NCBI GenBank assembly: GCA_028015205.1
Contig: CM051516.1
Coordinates: forward strand, 30,332,230 to 30,396,229
DNA length: 64,000 bases
DNA from: Mytilisepta virgata
Taxonomy: Eukaryota; Mollusca; Bivalvia; Mytilida; Mytilidae
Reading direction: 5' to 3'
The notes beneath the pieces were generated by a model. That model worked only from the letters and a program-made list of their open reading frames with translations, was not told the DNA's origin and did no database searches. How positions within the stretch are numbered: position 1 is the stretch's first letter; every line of letters starts with the position of its first letter. A program made the translations under genes and the position numbers. Positions 9,027 to 21,834 of this stretch are shown here, in pieces.

Positions 9027-11090
9027 CAATAAGGTTAAGGAGAGAGCACAGGGATTATTAATAATACACATGTATTATTTTTATAATTATTAACTAACCC
9101 AATTTTTTTTGTCGATTCCATACTGGATCCATCTAATTTGACTCACGAAGATCGTTCGGCTATTTTCGACAATTAGTAGAGCATATAAATTCTTTGAATA
9201 TCGATAATCTTGCAGCACGGGTAATTCTTATGGAGCAACCATTTGACTAGAACGGGTGATTTTGGATGACGATATATATATATCCAAGAACAAGACTTAA
9301 AAATCTTTTTTGAAATTATTATTTGTTATTGAACGTTTTTGGAATGAAGTTACATTTATCAAATTTCGTTCTCATTTATCCTCGGCAATAACAAAAAAAA
9401 ATAGTTTGCCATAATATTTGATGAAACTACACGTATTGATTGAAGATTTGATCATACCTTCGTATATTTTCCCACCAGTTTTTGCATGAGATTTTTGTGA
9501 TCTGGTCACAGATACATACTTTGACACCTGTCACCATATTACACAACCAAGTTCATAATACCCTGACCTGTTACTTCAAACAATATACTGCGGTCAAGAT
9601 TATTGCCAATCATTCTCTGGTCTGACACCGATTTTGGACAAATCTGTTATTACGAACGTAAAAAAAACCCCTCCCGACTGTATATGAAATTATAAAATTA
9701 TGAAAGGGGTTGGAATTAAATTAATAACTCTGGAATTAAAGAAACCATAACGTAAATTTTTAACCGTTTTATTATATCGATCTGCTGACCATCCACTGTG
9801 TTTTTCCGCAGTCAAAACGAAATTTACCAGATAAAGGATGCCCATGTTCAATAAAGTTAATAACCATCCGACGTGGATAGGATGTATGTGCAATTGTCAA
9901 AAAACGGGGGCATTGATTGAAACGAAACATAGCATGAATGTTCCTTATGACGAAGTGACCAAGTGTTGTTACTTTGGTTCCGATCTGTCATCCATGATGA
10001 CCTTCAGCAAAAGACTTTGTTTAACATATGACCCTATGAAAAGTACATACAGACGGCTTCTTGAAAATTACGGATTGAAACCAAACATGGCATGGATGTT
10101 AATCTCAAGGTCCCTCGTCGATGAACAAATGGAAATATCAGGTGAGCGATACAGCCTTCTTGGAGCCTCTGGTTTATTTACTTGCACATGGTCATTTTAA
10201 TGATTTTGAATTGCTCTTCAACCTTTTGCATTATTGTATTGGATTTCAACATTTTAGACCTTGAATATAACTGATGAGATTGAAATCGATGAAATGTGCA
10301 CATCTTTGTATCAAAGAATTGTATTTTTACCATTGGAGTCGATATGCCACTTTGATGGACTCCCAAGTACTCGGAAGTTATCCCCAGCTCAGTTGCTAGT
10401 ATTTTGGTACTTACCCAAAACTGATACCGTTCAGTGCATATTGATGAAACTTAATATGAAGGTTGGTCATCATATGTAGATGTGCATGAAGCAAGATAAT
10501 TATTGCTGGGTGCTTGCAAAGGGAGATAATCAAACTTAAGTGTTTTACAAATTTAAAGCTTGTCAGCGCAACTCCTCCTTAATCGTTCAGTGCATATTGA
10601 TGAAACTTTATATGAAGGTTTGGCATCATATGTAGATATACATGAACCAAGATGATTATCACCAGATGCTTGCAAAGGGAGATAATCCAACTTGTGGGTT
10701 TAAAGCTTGTAAGTGCAACTCTTAGTATTGCAAGCCGGGTATCACTCATTGAGGTCACTCTCAGTTCTAGTTATTCATGGATTGTGATTGTCTTTAATTA
10801 ACCATTAAGCTTATCCATTAGTTGAATTTCGAGTTAAAGATATCCATTCAACATAATTTCTAAATGGAATAGTATTAATGTCTCCATATTTGTTCAATGA
10901 TCAATTATTCTATTGCACAATGGTAGATTTGTAGTAAATTTATTATATGGCAGTGCAATATCAGCATGAAGATGGAACCAGTGTTTAATTATTAAGATCA
11001 GAAACCCTGCTAAGACTAAGGCATAATAAAATGAGGTTAGTGCAAAACATTTAGCAGCAGTGCAGCAGATCAGCACTTCAGTGCTATGTT
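9027..11090. repeat. Repeat tract copy A (paired with 14122-17803)
   Basis: Several blocks occur here and again, in the same order and orientation, at 14.1-17.8 kb: GTTAAGGAGAGAGCAC, GGATCCAT(C/T)TAATTTGACT, the segment around 9830-10190 (frame starting MPMFNKVNNHPTWIG), the CATATGTAGAT motif, and the 360 bp ending AGATCAGCACTTCAGTGCTATG. Copy B carries extra insertions. The ORF at 9838-10200 lies in this repeat and is decayed in copy B, so I do not call it a gene. The CAGGTGAGCGATACAGCCTTC segment near 10138 resembles the end of the repeat at 40650. Confidence 0.7.
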
Positions 11091-11489
11091 TTCAAAGTAG
11101 AAAGGGCTGTAAAATACCTGATTGATCATCACTGATGAATGACCTCGATTGAACTTTTGGAAATTGTTGACAGGTGTACATTAATTATAATCAAGTGTCA
11201 TAAAAACACAGACACCTTTGTAAATTACTGTGTTGACAGTAGTAATTGCTGTAAAAACAGTTTGAAAAGATCGGTCAACAATCAAGAGGAAATGACCTGA
11301 ATGAGGTAACTGTTCTGCCGAACTTCAAAATTTTTGTGTTGCAACTTTTCAGTACATTTTTTTTTATAAAAAAATAGAAATTTTGGACGTCCGTTTGAAC
11401 CTTTTTATGAACGGACAAAAAAAATTTCTCCGGTCATGTTCGGAAAATAGAAGTCTTTCTTGATAGAAGGATCCTTGCTACAGATCATT

Positions 11490-12660
11490 TTTTATACGAC
11501 CGCAAAATTTTTGCGGTCGTATATTGGTAAGACGTTGGCGTCGTCGTCCGAAGACATTAGGTTTTTCGCAATATAACTTTAGTATAAGTTAATAGAAATC
11601 TATGAAATTTAAACACAAGGTTTATGACCACAAAAGGAAGGTTGGGATTGATTTTGGGAGTTTTGGTCCCAACAGTTTAAGAATTAGGGGCCAAAAAAGG
11701 GCCCAATAAGCATTTTCGTGGTTTTCGCACAAAAACTCTAGTATAAGTAAATAGAAATCTATGAAATTTTAATGCAAGGTTTATGACCATTTTTGGGAGT
11801 TTTGATCCAAACAGTTTAGGAATTAGGGGCTAAAAAAGGGCCCAAATAAGCATTTTTCTTGGTTTTTGCACAATAACTTTAGTATAAGTAAATAGAAATC
11901 TATGAGATTATCTTGGTGTAAGGGAGGAAATCCAAACACATTTAAGGTAAAATATTGTGTATGATTCAATTATGTATAAAGAAATGTAGATTGTCTTGGG
12001 GTGATTTATAGCAGTCAATTTATTTTTAGAAGTTACTATTAATTAATATTAATTTTAGCCATATGTCATTTTCTATTTTAAGACTTCAATGATGTATTTA
12101 AATGGGTAATTATGTTTGCAGACTCCATGAGAAATTTGAATAGGGATTATGACCTTATCTCCTTATCTTGAGGGAAAGAATTTTTTTTTTGGAAAAAGGG
12201 AAAGGAGGGGGGGGGATTTAGGGGGTAAATAAGAAAGTGGGGGGGGGGGATTTTTTCTCATTTCAGATTTCAGAAATTAAAAAGAAAATTCCTTCAAACA
12301 TTTTTTTTTTGTAAAAAAAGGGCTGGGGGGGGGTACAATAAGTTTTTTTTGGGGGGTCACAAAAAGCAAAAAAAGCAAAAAAAGCGGTAAAATTTAATTT
12401 ATTTTTTGGGAGAGGGGGTTCAATTTGCAACAGCATATTGTATTGCACATAAAGCAAAAAATTGAATATAAATTCAAATCATATGACCAATTCTAAGTTC
12501 TTTGACTACAGTTATTCTGTGTCAGAAACCTATTATGTGTCAAATATTTAATTACAATCCAATTTCAGACCTGTATCAAGCGCAAATATTGTGTCCATTT
12601 TTGCCCCAACTGTTCAGGGTTGGACCTCTGCGGTCGTATCCAGCTGCGCTCAGCGAAGTA
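11490..12660. mobile_element. Non-autonomous repeat with TACGACCGCAAAA hairpin end
   Basis: The repeat opens with a near-perfect 27-nt hairpin (TACGACCGCAAAA / TTTTGCGGTCGTA) at about 11494-11521 and continues with an array of the phrase TAAATAGAAATCTATGA. It ends with GGTTGGACCTCTGCGGTCGTATCCAGCTGCGCT near 12610-12650, echoing the opening motif. The same opening, 90% or more alike by eye, lies at 63616-64000. A G-run/A-run low-complexity stretch (12170-12430) interrupts it. No coding capacity; the mobilising enzyme is unknown. Confidence 0.6.
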
Positions 12661-14121
12661 ATTTATTTATTAAAGATTCAAAGGATTTGTTGGTTGTTTG
12701 TTGTAACAAGGTGGCATGAGATTCATAAGATAATTGCTATTTTTACTCCAGAGTTATGCCACTGATTGAGAGAGAAATGAGATTTTGAATACATTGCTTA
12801 AGTGACAAATAGAAGGATATTTGGTTTACTGTCAGTTAATGACAGCTCATTTATTGTTTTCACATTCATGTGAACAGTCGATATCAGTTGTTGTTTTTCA
12901 TCACAGTTATTACCTTTTTATATTATGATCAACTCACTGGATCAATTAGAACCAAAGTTTGGTAGAATGGTCCTAATTAAATAATCCCATTTTAAAAGTA
13001 TGTCTGACAGACTCCGTCTTTGACTAAAATACTGATACTTGAAGTTTATTTTTTTAAACTTTTTATATGTTTTTGCATTTATTGTGCTTAAATATTATTC
13101 CTTAAATTTAAAAAAAGTATGTACTAAAAGCTAAATATTTTTACCATGGGTCATGCCATTTAGCAGTTTCTGTAAAGGTATTTTATCATGATCCTATAGA
13201 TTTATATACATTGTAGTTATGAAACTACTGATAGATTTTTTCTGCAGCGCTGCTGCAGCGAAGATAAGCTTTAGCTTATCTAGCTGACGCTGTGCGTAAG
13301 ATTGTTAGCACGCTGGCAATAAGTTTGTACTGAGCCATCTAACCTCTTTCCTGTTTGCGTATTGATACAATGAAAGTAGTGCAGTCTCCATTATCAGAGC
13401 CCCGTTCAACCTGAACCAGTCTCAGTTGTAGACATGTGCAATACCTGGGGACATTTTGATCTCTTTCTTTTTAAATAGATTTAATTACATAATTCTTGTA
13501 CAATGCGACCCGTTATAAGCCTTTAATTTCGATGTTTATACAATCCAGAAAGCGTGTCTCAAAGATAGGTCACGTCTATCACCTAATAATCTATTAAAAC
13601 GATACGATGCTACGTCACATCGACCAGTTGAAAATTTAAACAAGTTCATTGTCAATATCGGTCGTCACATAACAGATATGAATTCCCACGCTCAGGTGTG
13701 CTGTTGGAGTTATTGATACCATAATATTTTCATGAATATTTTTGCGTATGTCCAAAAAATAAATAATTGTTGTTTCGCCAAACCGGGCGGTATCAATTTA
13801 TCAGTTTCGTACACATCTTTCTAGACTATTTAGTGTTTTTCGGAGAGGGCTTATATAGGTTTAGCCTTAATGATAACTTTTATGAATAAGATTTTGTTTA
13901 ATATTAAATAATTATAAACAAATTAGCCTTTAAGACGGAGTTTGCAGGTATGCATTTTAATCAGATCGCGGACAATTCATCGCGCATGCTCAGAAATTTT
14001 AAGTACACAGTTCACGGAGAATGTCTAAATATAAATTCTCATTATATGAAGGAAAAAAAATATGCGAAGTGTGCAGTACATTCTTATTTTAGAAAGGTAC
14101 ACGGAATGGAATAAAAGAAAC
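12661..14121. other. Intron 5 middle; no gene seen
   Basis: There are only short inverted motifs, for example GCAGCGCTGCTGC at about 13246 followed by AGATAAGCTTTAGCTTATCT at about 13262-13281. No coding exon with splice support was found. Confidence 0.4.
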
Positions 14122-17100
14122 AACAATTAAAGTTAAGGAGAGAGCACTAGGATTATTAATAAAACGCATGTATTATTTTTATAATTATTAATTGACCCAA
14201 TTTATTTTTGTTGATTCCATACAGGATCCATTTAATTTGACTCTCACGAAGATCGTTCGGCTATTTTCGACAATTAGTGGAGCATATAAATTATCTGAAT
14301 AGTGTTTGGTCGTAATATCGACAATCTGGCAACACGGGAAATTCCTCAGTATGGCCCGATAAACGCGATGGGGTGGTTTTGGATGATGATATATATTCCA
14401 AGAACAAGACTTATCAATCGTTTTTGAAAATATTATTTTTGGAATGACGTTACATCAGAGACATATAAAACATGTCTCTGGTTACATTTATCAAATTTCG
14501 TTCTCACTTTTCCTCGGCAAAAATAAAATAGGCTATATTGTCAATTTTCCCCGTCCAGTCACAATACGGGGATATTTCAAAAATGCTTTCGGAATCTTTA
14601 GAAATATTAAAATGTCTTATATACTTTTCCTTAAATATTCGCGTGTATCTCTGAAACACTGTCTTATATATTGTTCCTCAAATTTCCCCGTGTATCTCTG
14701 AAACACTGTCTTGTATATTGTTCCTCAAATTTCCCCGTTTAACTCTTTAACGCTGTCTTTTATTTCTTCAAATTGGATTACAATTTATAACGAAATAAAT
14801 GTCAATTGATATTTATTTATTTATTTATTTTTTTTTATCTGTAGTACTTTTTTTAATGCATATAGTCAAATTGCACGTACATGTATTTGGTTCTTAAAAA
14901 ATGTTATCTTTTGACAAAATGTAATGATAACATTTTATATGCTTCCTATACTATATACATTTTGTACATAACGGAATAAATGTCATTAACCTTTATTTCG
15001 TTTTAAGATGAAATCCAAATTTCGCCGTCTGTTTAAAAAATGTAACGTTTCCTGTGCTGGGAATTTTCCTAAAATACAAATGCAACAAAACTATTGACAA
15101 TCTATCTTTTATCCATTTCATTCGTTCTTGGTCGGTCTGCAATAGGTCATATTAAATTTCCCCGTTGACGATATTACCAAATTCAATGTTTGTTCTGAAC
15201 ATCAATAAGTCTGCCTTTTTATGGCATACGTACGTTATTATCCCAAATTGTATTGATTGAAGATTTTATCATACCGTCGTATATTTCCCCGCCAGTTTTT
15301 GCACGAGATTTTTGAGGTCTTGTCAAAGATACAATACTTTGACACCCGTCAATTCATGTTACATGTTCATGTTCATGTTACACAACCAAGTTCATAATTG
15401 ATGCACTGTATGGCCATTTCGTTGACTGACAACTCAACAGCAGTACTCGAGATCAAAATATTGGAAAACCGGTTAAAGATATAATGATGTATCAATAAGC
15501 ACAACCATAAAAAATCAAAACAATTAAAACAAACAGGTATCCAAACTCAACTAAGAGTTACCTCTGCATCAAAAGGAAGAATTATAAAATTATGAAAAGC
15601 ATTGGAATTAAATTAAGAAACCATAACGTTAATTTTTAACCGTTTTATTATATCCATCTGCTGACCACCCGCCGTGTTTTTCCACAGTCAAAACGAAGTT
15701 TCACCAGATAAAGGATGCCCACGTTCAACGAGGTCAATAACCATCCGACGTGGATAGGATAGTTTGTGGGCAATTCTAAAAAAACTTGGGCATTGCGCGG
15801 TCCTTTATACTTATTCCGATTGCTCCTACGGGAAATTTCATACAAAGATCTTCATCTAGAGAACCACTGAATGGATTGAAACGAGACATAGCATGAATGT
15901 TCCTTATGACGTTCTGGCAAATTGTTGTTACTTTGGTGCCGATCTGTTGTCCATAATGACCTTCTGCGGAAGACTTAGTTTAACATAGGACCTTATGAAA
16001 AGTACATACAGACGGCTTCTTCTTGAAAATATTTGAATGGATTGAAACCAAACATGGCATGGATGTTAATCTCAAGGTCCCTTATCGATGAACAAATGGA
16101 AATATCAGGTAAGCGATACAGGCTCCTATGAGCGTCTGGTTTATTTACTTGCACATGCGATGTTTTGGATGCCACTTTCTGCTACTATCTTTAACTTTAG
16201 TTTTGTAAGCACAGAACAAATATACAACTGTGATTTTTTTTAATCAATTTAATTATCTATGTTAATTCTTTGTTTTACATGAACTCTTTTCATTAGAGTA
16301 TCTCCCTTGTGCAGTGATCTGTCCTTTGGTGGTTTTGGCGTAACCCTTTTTGGTCATTTCGGTGATTTTGAATTGCTCTTCAACCTTTTGTATTATTGTA
16401 TTGGATTTCAACATTTTAAGCCTTGAATACAACTGATGTGATTTAAATCGATGAAATGTGCTCAAAGAATTGTATTTTTACCATTGGAGTCGATATGCCA
16501 CTGCTGGTGGACTCCAAGTCTCCGAGGATATCCCAAGCTCAGTTGCTGGTATTTTGATACTAACCCGAAACTGATACATAGAATATACTGTTACAAAAAT
16601 GTAAAACTTTGCAAAACCTAAGGAGTATCTCCCTCATGCGGGGCTATGCCATTAAAGTGTTTTGGCATAACACTTTTTGGTAATTTTGGAAATTTTAATT
16701 GCTCTTCAACCTTTTGGATTATTGTATTGGATTTCAACATTTTAGGCCTTGAGCACAACTGATGAGTCGTAAATCACATCTTGTGCATCAAAACTGGTAT
16801 CAAAGAATTGTATCTCTTATGATTCATAATTCAGAAAGTGACTGTCACTGTTACACTGTAGAATATGTTATGTTGTACGATAGTTTAACTGTTGTTAGCC
16901 TTTTGTTTTAACTGTTTTAGAACAAAATATTGAACTTTGTTACTTGTTCTGACTTAACAGTTACACGAGTTATTTTAGTGAATTACTGAATAAGTGAAAA
17001 TTGTCAGAATGGACCATTTATTATACCTCCTGCAAACAGTTTTTTTGGGGGTGTTTTGGGGGGGGTATGTAGGAATTGTCTGTCCGTCTGTCTGTCTGTC

Positions 17101-17803
17101 TGTCCATGTACATTGTAAACGCAAGCATCCTAAACAGTTCAATGGATTTTGATGAAACTATGTATGAAGGTTGGGCATCATATGTAGATGTGTATGAAGC
17201 AAGATTATTATCGCTGGATGCTTGCAAAGGCAGAAAATCAAACTTAAGGGTTTTACAAATTTAAAGCATATCGGCGTAACTCCTCCTTAACCGTTCAATG
17301 AATTTTGATCAAACGTTATATGAAGGTTGGGCAGCATATGTAGATATACATGAAAGAAGACAATTATTGGCAGATGCTTGCAAAGGGAGATAATCCAACT
17401 TATGCGTTTGAAGTCTGTAAGCGTAAACTCCTAGTATTGCAAATGGGTTATCACTCAGTGAGGTCACTCACAGTTCTAGTTATTGATGAATTGTGATGGT
17501 CTTGAATCAACCATTCAGCTTATCCATTAGTTGAATTTCTGGTTAAAGATATCCGTTCAACATAATTTCTAAATGGAATAGTATAAATGTCTCCAAATTT
17601 GTTCAATGATCAATTATTCTATTGCACAATGGTAGATTTGAAGTAAATGTATTATATGTTAGTGAAGTATCAGCGTGTCGGTTAATGCAGTATCAGAAAC
17701 CCTGTCAAGACTCAACACAACAATAAGGCATAGGAAAATGAGGTTAGTAAGAACAATTTAGCAGCCGCGCTGCAGATCAGCACTTCAGTGCTATGTTTTT
17801 CTT
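14122..17803. repeat. Repeat tract copy B (paired with 9027-11090)
   Basis: The blocks of copy A recur here with added sequence. There is a 55-57-bp tandem unit at about 14625-14745 (CTCTGAAACACTGTCTT). A segment at 15399-15570 also occurs at 20954-21122. A (TGTC)n run sits near 17080-17104. The tract ends exactly at the splice acceptor of exon 6. Confidence 0.7.
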
Positions 17804-17809
17804 TTTTAG

Positions 17810-18097
17810 ATAAATTCTCCAATCACTTGAAAGGTGACTGTAAAAAATTATTGGACAACTCTGTCAGGACACTTAAGGAAATAATTGATCGGTTGACGAA
17901 TGGGAATATAATGGTGATGGATTTACAGAAGATCTTAGAGAAACGAGACAACTTTCAGAAAGTTGTCAATTCCATAAAAGATCTCGATATCAGAGCCACT
18001 ATGTTAACATTAAATCTTAGAGAGAAGGAACTTCAATCTTACATGGATACTCTAAAGACTGTACAAGAATTTATGTATTACTGTGCACATTGTAAAG
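17810..18097 (+). CDS. RNF213: RNF213-like exon 6: stalk helix
   Basis: The acceptor has a long pyrimidine run (CTTTTTTAG), the donor is GTAAAG|GTAATT, phases 1 in and 1 out. It encodes 96 residues, strongly helical and charged (SVRTLKEIIDRLTNGNIMVM, then KILEKRDNF), typical of the RNF213 N-terminal arm. A copy of the upstream intron DNA occurs at 10.7-11.09 kb but stops short of this exon. Confidence 0.85.
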
Positions 18098-19067
18098 GTA
18101 ATTCAAATTTTTATTTTCAATAGTTATGTAATTATCAGAAAATCTCACCTTTTCACATGAATATGGTTTCTATCTACAAGGTGAATTAATTGAACTAATA
18201 CGTCCCCCACCGATTGTTTGATGTAGCCGTTATGACGTTTACTCCAGAGGGGCAGTTGCATCAGCTCAAGGTAGAAATAATGGTGTGGTAATCGTACCGT
18301 TATTACGCACAATGCAAATCCTTTTCGAAACGTTTCAAAACGTAGCATTGTGCGTTCACACGTCTCTACATTATCAAAACGCATTCGAAAACATTTAGTC
18401 GTGTAAACGCATATTTAGACTAATTTGTTTCAGTATTACAAGTTTTTATCTGCACAGTAAATACTATGCAAGTATTTTGGTTTAAATTAGGTAATTTTGT
18501 AATGTACAGTGTACTACGCCGTAAGCCACCTTTTAAAAAAATATCAAGCAAGTGAAGACGGTCTTCATTATCCTTTTTAAGAATTATTGTTACTAGCTTT
18601 TCTTTTTGATTATATGTGTTGGCAATATCACCATTCTCAAGAATTTGTCTTGTAATAATTTGTACCGATTCCACAATTGGTATTTTTTCGGTATTTGAAT
18701 ACTACGTTTTAAACTGAATCGATTGAAATTATGACGGAGGTTAGCTTTATTTTATGATATCATGGGATGCATTTCATTTTGGGTGGATTTTTAAATTTTC
18801 AGTTTTTTCATTTTGGCGGATTTTCATATTTCAATTGTTTAACAGGTAAATGTATAATTGTGCAACTAAACTGATCAAAAAGTTCCTAGTAATATATATT
18901 GTTAGAAATAAGAACAAATAAAAAATTAAAACAAATAAAAATACAATTAAAAACCAATTGTTCAGAGAACAATTGAAGGTCTTTCAACCTCAATTGCACG
19001 TATGTTGATAAAAAAATTGAGGTTTAAAATGTAATTGTTGGTTTTAGAACATAGTTCAGCTTTTTAT
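18098..19067. other. Intron 6, left part; no feature seen
   Basis: Only frames without splice support are seen. A short near-palindrome lies around 18958-18976 (CAATTGTTCAGAGAACAATTG). Confidence 0.4.
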
Positions 19068-20310
19068 ACGCCCGTCAAAATTTTGATGGGATGTATTATG
19101 GTATACAAATGTCCGACGTCTGTCTGTCCGTCTGTCGCGCCGTCTGTCCGTCGTAAACATGTCGCGCCGTAACTTGAGAACGACTCATCTAAATTTCACG
19201 AAACTTAACATAGTTGTTTCTTATGATGGTCAAACGATCTGTATACTTTGGTGAAAATAAGATTAAAACTTTTTGAGTTACGGGACTTTGTAACTAAAAC
19301 AGAAATGTGTTTTTTTTCACATGTCGTGCCGTATCTCAAAAACGATTTATGATTATTGCATAAAACTTTACACACTTCTTAGTTATATTAATCTAAAGAT
19401 CTGTATACTTATATGGATTTTTGGTTTGGTTATGATTCAAAATTTAATTTTAGAGTTTTTTGAGTTTTTTGTAAAAAAAAAGGGGGGTTTTCACATGTCG
19501 CGCCCTATCTCAAAAACGATTTATGATTATTGCTTAAAACTTTACACACTTTTTAGTTATATGAATCTAAAGATCTGTATACTTTTTGGTGATGATTCAA
19601 AATTTTATTTTAGAGGTTGATTTTTTTGTAAAAAAACAAGGGAGGGCTTTCACATGTCGCGCCGTATCTCAAAAACGATTTATGATTATTGTTTAAAACT
19701 TTACACACTTCTTAGTTATATTAATCTAAAGATCTGTATACTTTTTGGTGATGATTCAAAATTTTATTTTAGAGTGAGTTTTTTGTATAAAAAAAGGGAG
19801 GGTTCACATGTCGCGCCGTATCTCAAAAACGATTTATGATTATTGCATAAAACTTTACACACTTCTTAGTTATTTTTAATCTAAAGATCTATATACTTTT
19901 TGGTGATGACTCAAAATTTTATTTTAGAGTTATTGAGTTTTTTGTAAAAAAAAAAAAGGGGGGGTTTACATGTCCTGGCGTATCTCAAAAAAGATTTATG
20001 ATTATTGCATAAAACTTTACACACTTCTTAGTTATATTAATCTGAAGATCTGTATACTTTTTCGTGATGATTCTTTATTTTATTTTTGAGTTATTGAATT
20101 TTAATATAGCTTTTTGGTAAAAAAGGTAGTCTTTTTTGGTCACATTTCGCGCCGTATCTCTATGCTTAAAAGTTGACACGGTTATGTTTTGCCTGGTTTC
20201 CATATACATCCCACCAGCAGCTCCACTAAATAAACGAGGATTCCAAAAACATTTATTATGTTTTTTTCACAAGACGACGGGCGTATCATGCACTTGTGGC
20301 GCAGCTGTTT
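19068..20310. mobile_element. Non-autonomous repeat with ATACGCCCGTC ends and 155-175-bp tandem array
   Basis: The repeat starts TTTATACGCCCGTCAAAATTT and ends ACGACGGGCGTATCATGCAC, giving imperfect inverted ends. Inside are five or six tandem units, each opening with CATGTCGCGCCGTATCTC, at about 19319, 19493, 19652, 19806, 19966 and a fragment at 20140. Open frames across the array (19321-19620, 19654-19839) are by-products of the repeat. A shorter relative lies at 56738-57310. Confidence 0.65.
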
Positions 20311-21605
20311 ATTCACAAGGTTCAAACCATGTGCTCCATTATACGGAGAAATTTAATTTTAAATATTATTGGATCTAGTTCCCCACTAATCAATGTCTCG
20401 ACTCGTCATAAATGTCACATGATATGTATCACTTTAAAAATTTTTCGTACCAAAACGACAAAGTGCTTCAAATACTGGCTTCAAATATGTTTGCCACTTC
20501 AATTCATGGGTGGGAGGGGGTCTAATCTAATTCCCACAAAAAATGGTCTAATTATGAATTCACATCGTTATAAATACTAAATCACAATTTCATCGATCCT
20601 GATTTTCTGAGCTTACAACCACCCAATTCAGACGTCCTGAAAACGGTCCTGTCGCCCCTCATTATTCTCAATTACTAAAAAGCCCCACATGACTTTGTTG
20701 CAGAAAAAGGTGAGCCCTGTAATCGATACATTACCTATATTTATTTTTACTGACGCTGATTTTTCCCTCAATTTCTTTCTAATTTTAAAAGGCATATATA
20801 AGGGGAAAGTATTAAAATAAATTGGAATGAAATAATGATCAGACATCAGCATGTAAAAAAAATCAAATGCCAGTACTTTCAAAGGGTTTCGATCCTCTGG
20901 TCCCCAAACCCCTCGTTTATATAATAAAACGTATCACAAAATACCAAAATAAATTTGATGCACTGTATGGCCATTTCGTTGACTGCAGTGCTCGAGATCA
21001 AAATATTGGAAAACTGCTTAAAGATAAAATGATGAAATTATAAGCACAACCATCAAAAATCAAAACAATTAAAACAAATAGGTATCCAAACTCAGCTTAG
21101 GGTTACCTCTGCATCAAAAGAAAGAGCCTTAGAAATTTCTGGTTATTTTTGTCAAATTTTAAATGGAAAATTTAAAGGTATTTGAGTAATGAATATATAC
21201 ACTTCCCACACAAGGCTGCTTCAGCCCAGGATCTGCCCTGTGAATTTCCCTTACTAGTAATATATTTTCACTCAAATGCAACATTTTATTTTTTTAATTT
21301 AGTCTACAAAGAAAGTTGCAAAACAATTTCAGCATGCACTTTAAAATTCTGTTTCTGCCAGCAGATAGTCCAAATAATTATGCCTCTGAGTAGGTTATTT
21401 ATAATTTTTATGCAACGTCTTTGATGGTCTAAAAAAAGTCCAAATGATAAATGGCCTCAGGATTATCTGGACTAGCTAGCAAGATGTGTATTCTCTTGGT
21501 TGGTTGGTAGTTTGTGCCTGCAGCATCACCAGCATGTAGATGTACTAACCATACAGCTCTGTCAGCTTTATACACTCGGTATGCACCTCCTCATATTGGC
21601 TATCC
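20311..21605. other. Intron 6 before element 2; dispersed repeat fragment
   Basis: The segment 20954-21122 (TTGATGCACTGTATGGCCA onward) is a near copy of 15399-15570. Nothing else is recognised up to the LTR. Confidence 0.5.
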
Positions 21606-21819
21606 TGTTATGTCTATGTGGGCTTCATTACATTCTGGATTTGGGAATTAGCGTTAGAAACAATCACAAAGTTACATCAGCCATAAACACGTTTTTATTT
21701 AAGAGCCAACTAATAATTGATACAATTCTGGACATCACTGAAGTAATTACGGAACACCGTATAAGTAACAAAACAGTAACATAAACTGAATTACACATAT
21801 ATAACCGTATATTATAACA
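21606..21819 (-). repeat. 3' LTR of element 2 (214 bp)
   Basis: The LTR has 6-bp inverted ends TGTTAT/ATAACA. It is identical by eye to the copy at 30501-30714. It carries (minus strand) a TATATATG-like stretch near its U3 start that could serve as a TATA element. Confidence 0.93.
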
Positions 21820-21834
21820 TCCCCCCGCCAGAAA
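21820..21834 (-). other. Polypurine tract of element 2
   Basis: On the minus strand a G-rich run (GGCGGGGGGA) directly precedes the 3' LTR, the expected plus-strand primer of reverse transcription. Confidence 0.6.

Noticed and set aside
9838..10200. 120-codon + strand ORF as a gene
   Set aside because: It lies in a repeat tract present twice; the second copy (about 15715-16150) is frame-broken, and no family was recognised.
15648..16175. Minus-strand ORFs in the second repeat tract
   Set aside because: They are reverse shadows of the same repeat and lack splice or domain support.
17021..17264. ORFs with SVRLSVCLS / DRQTDRRTD patterns
   Set aside because: Produced by the (TGTC)n microsatellite.
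19321..19839. Repetitive ORFs resembling a tandem-repeat protein
   Set aside because: They are translations of a non-coding 155-175-bp array; units shift frame and lack conserved codon use.
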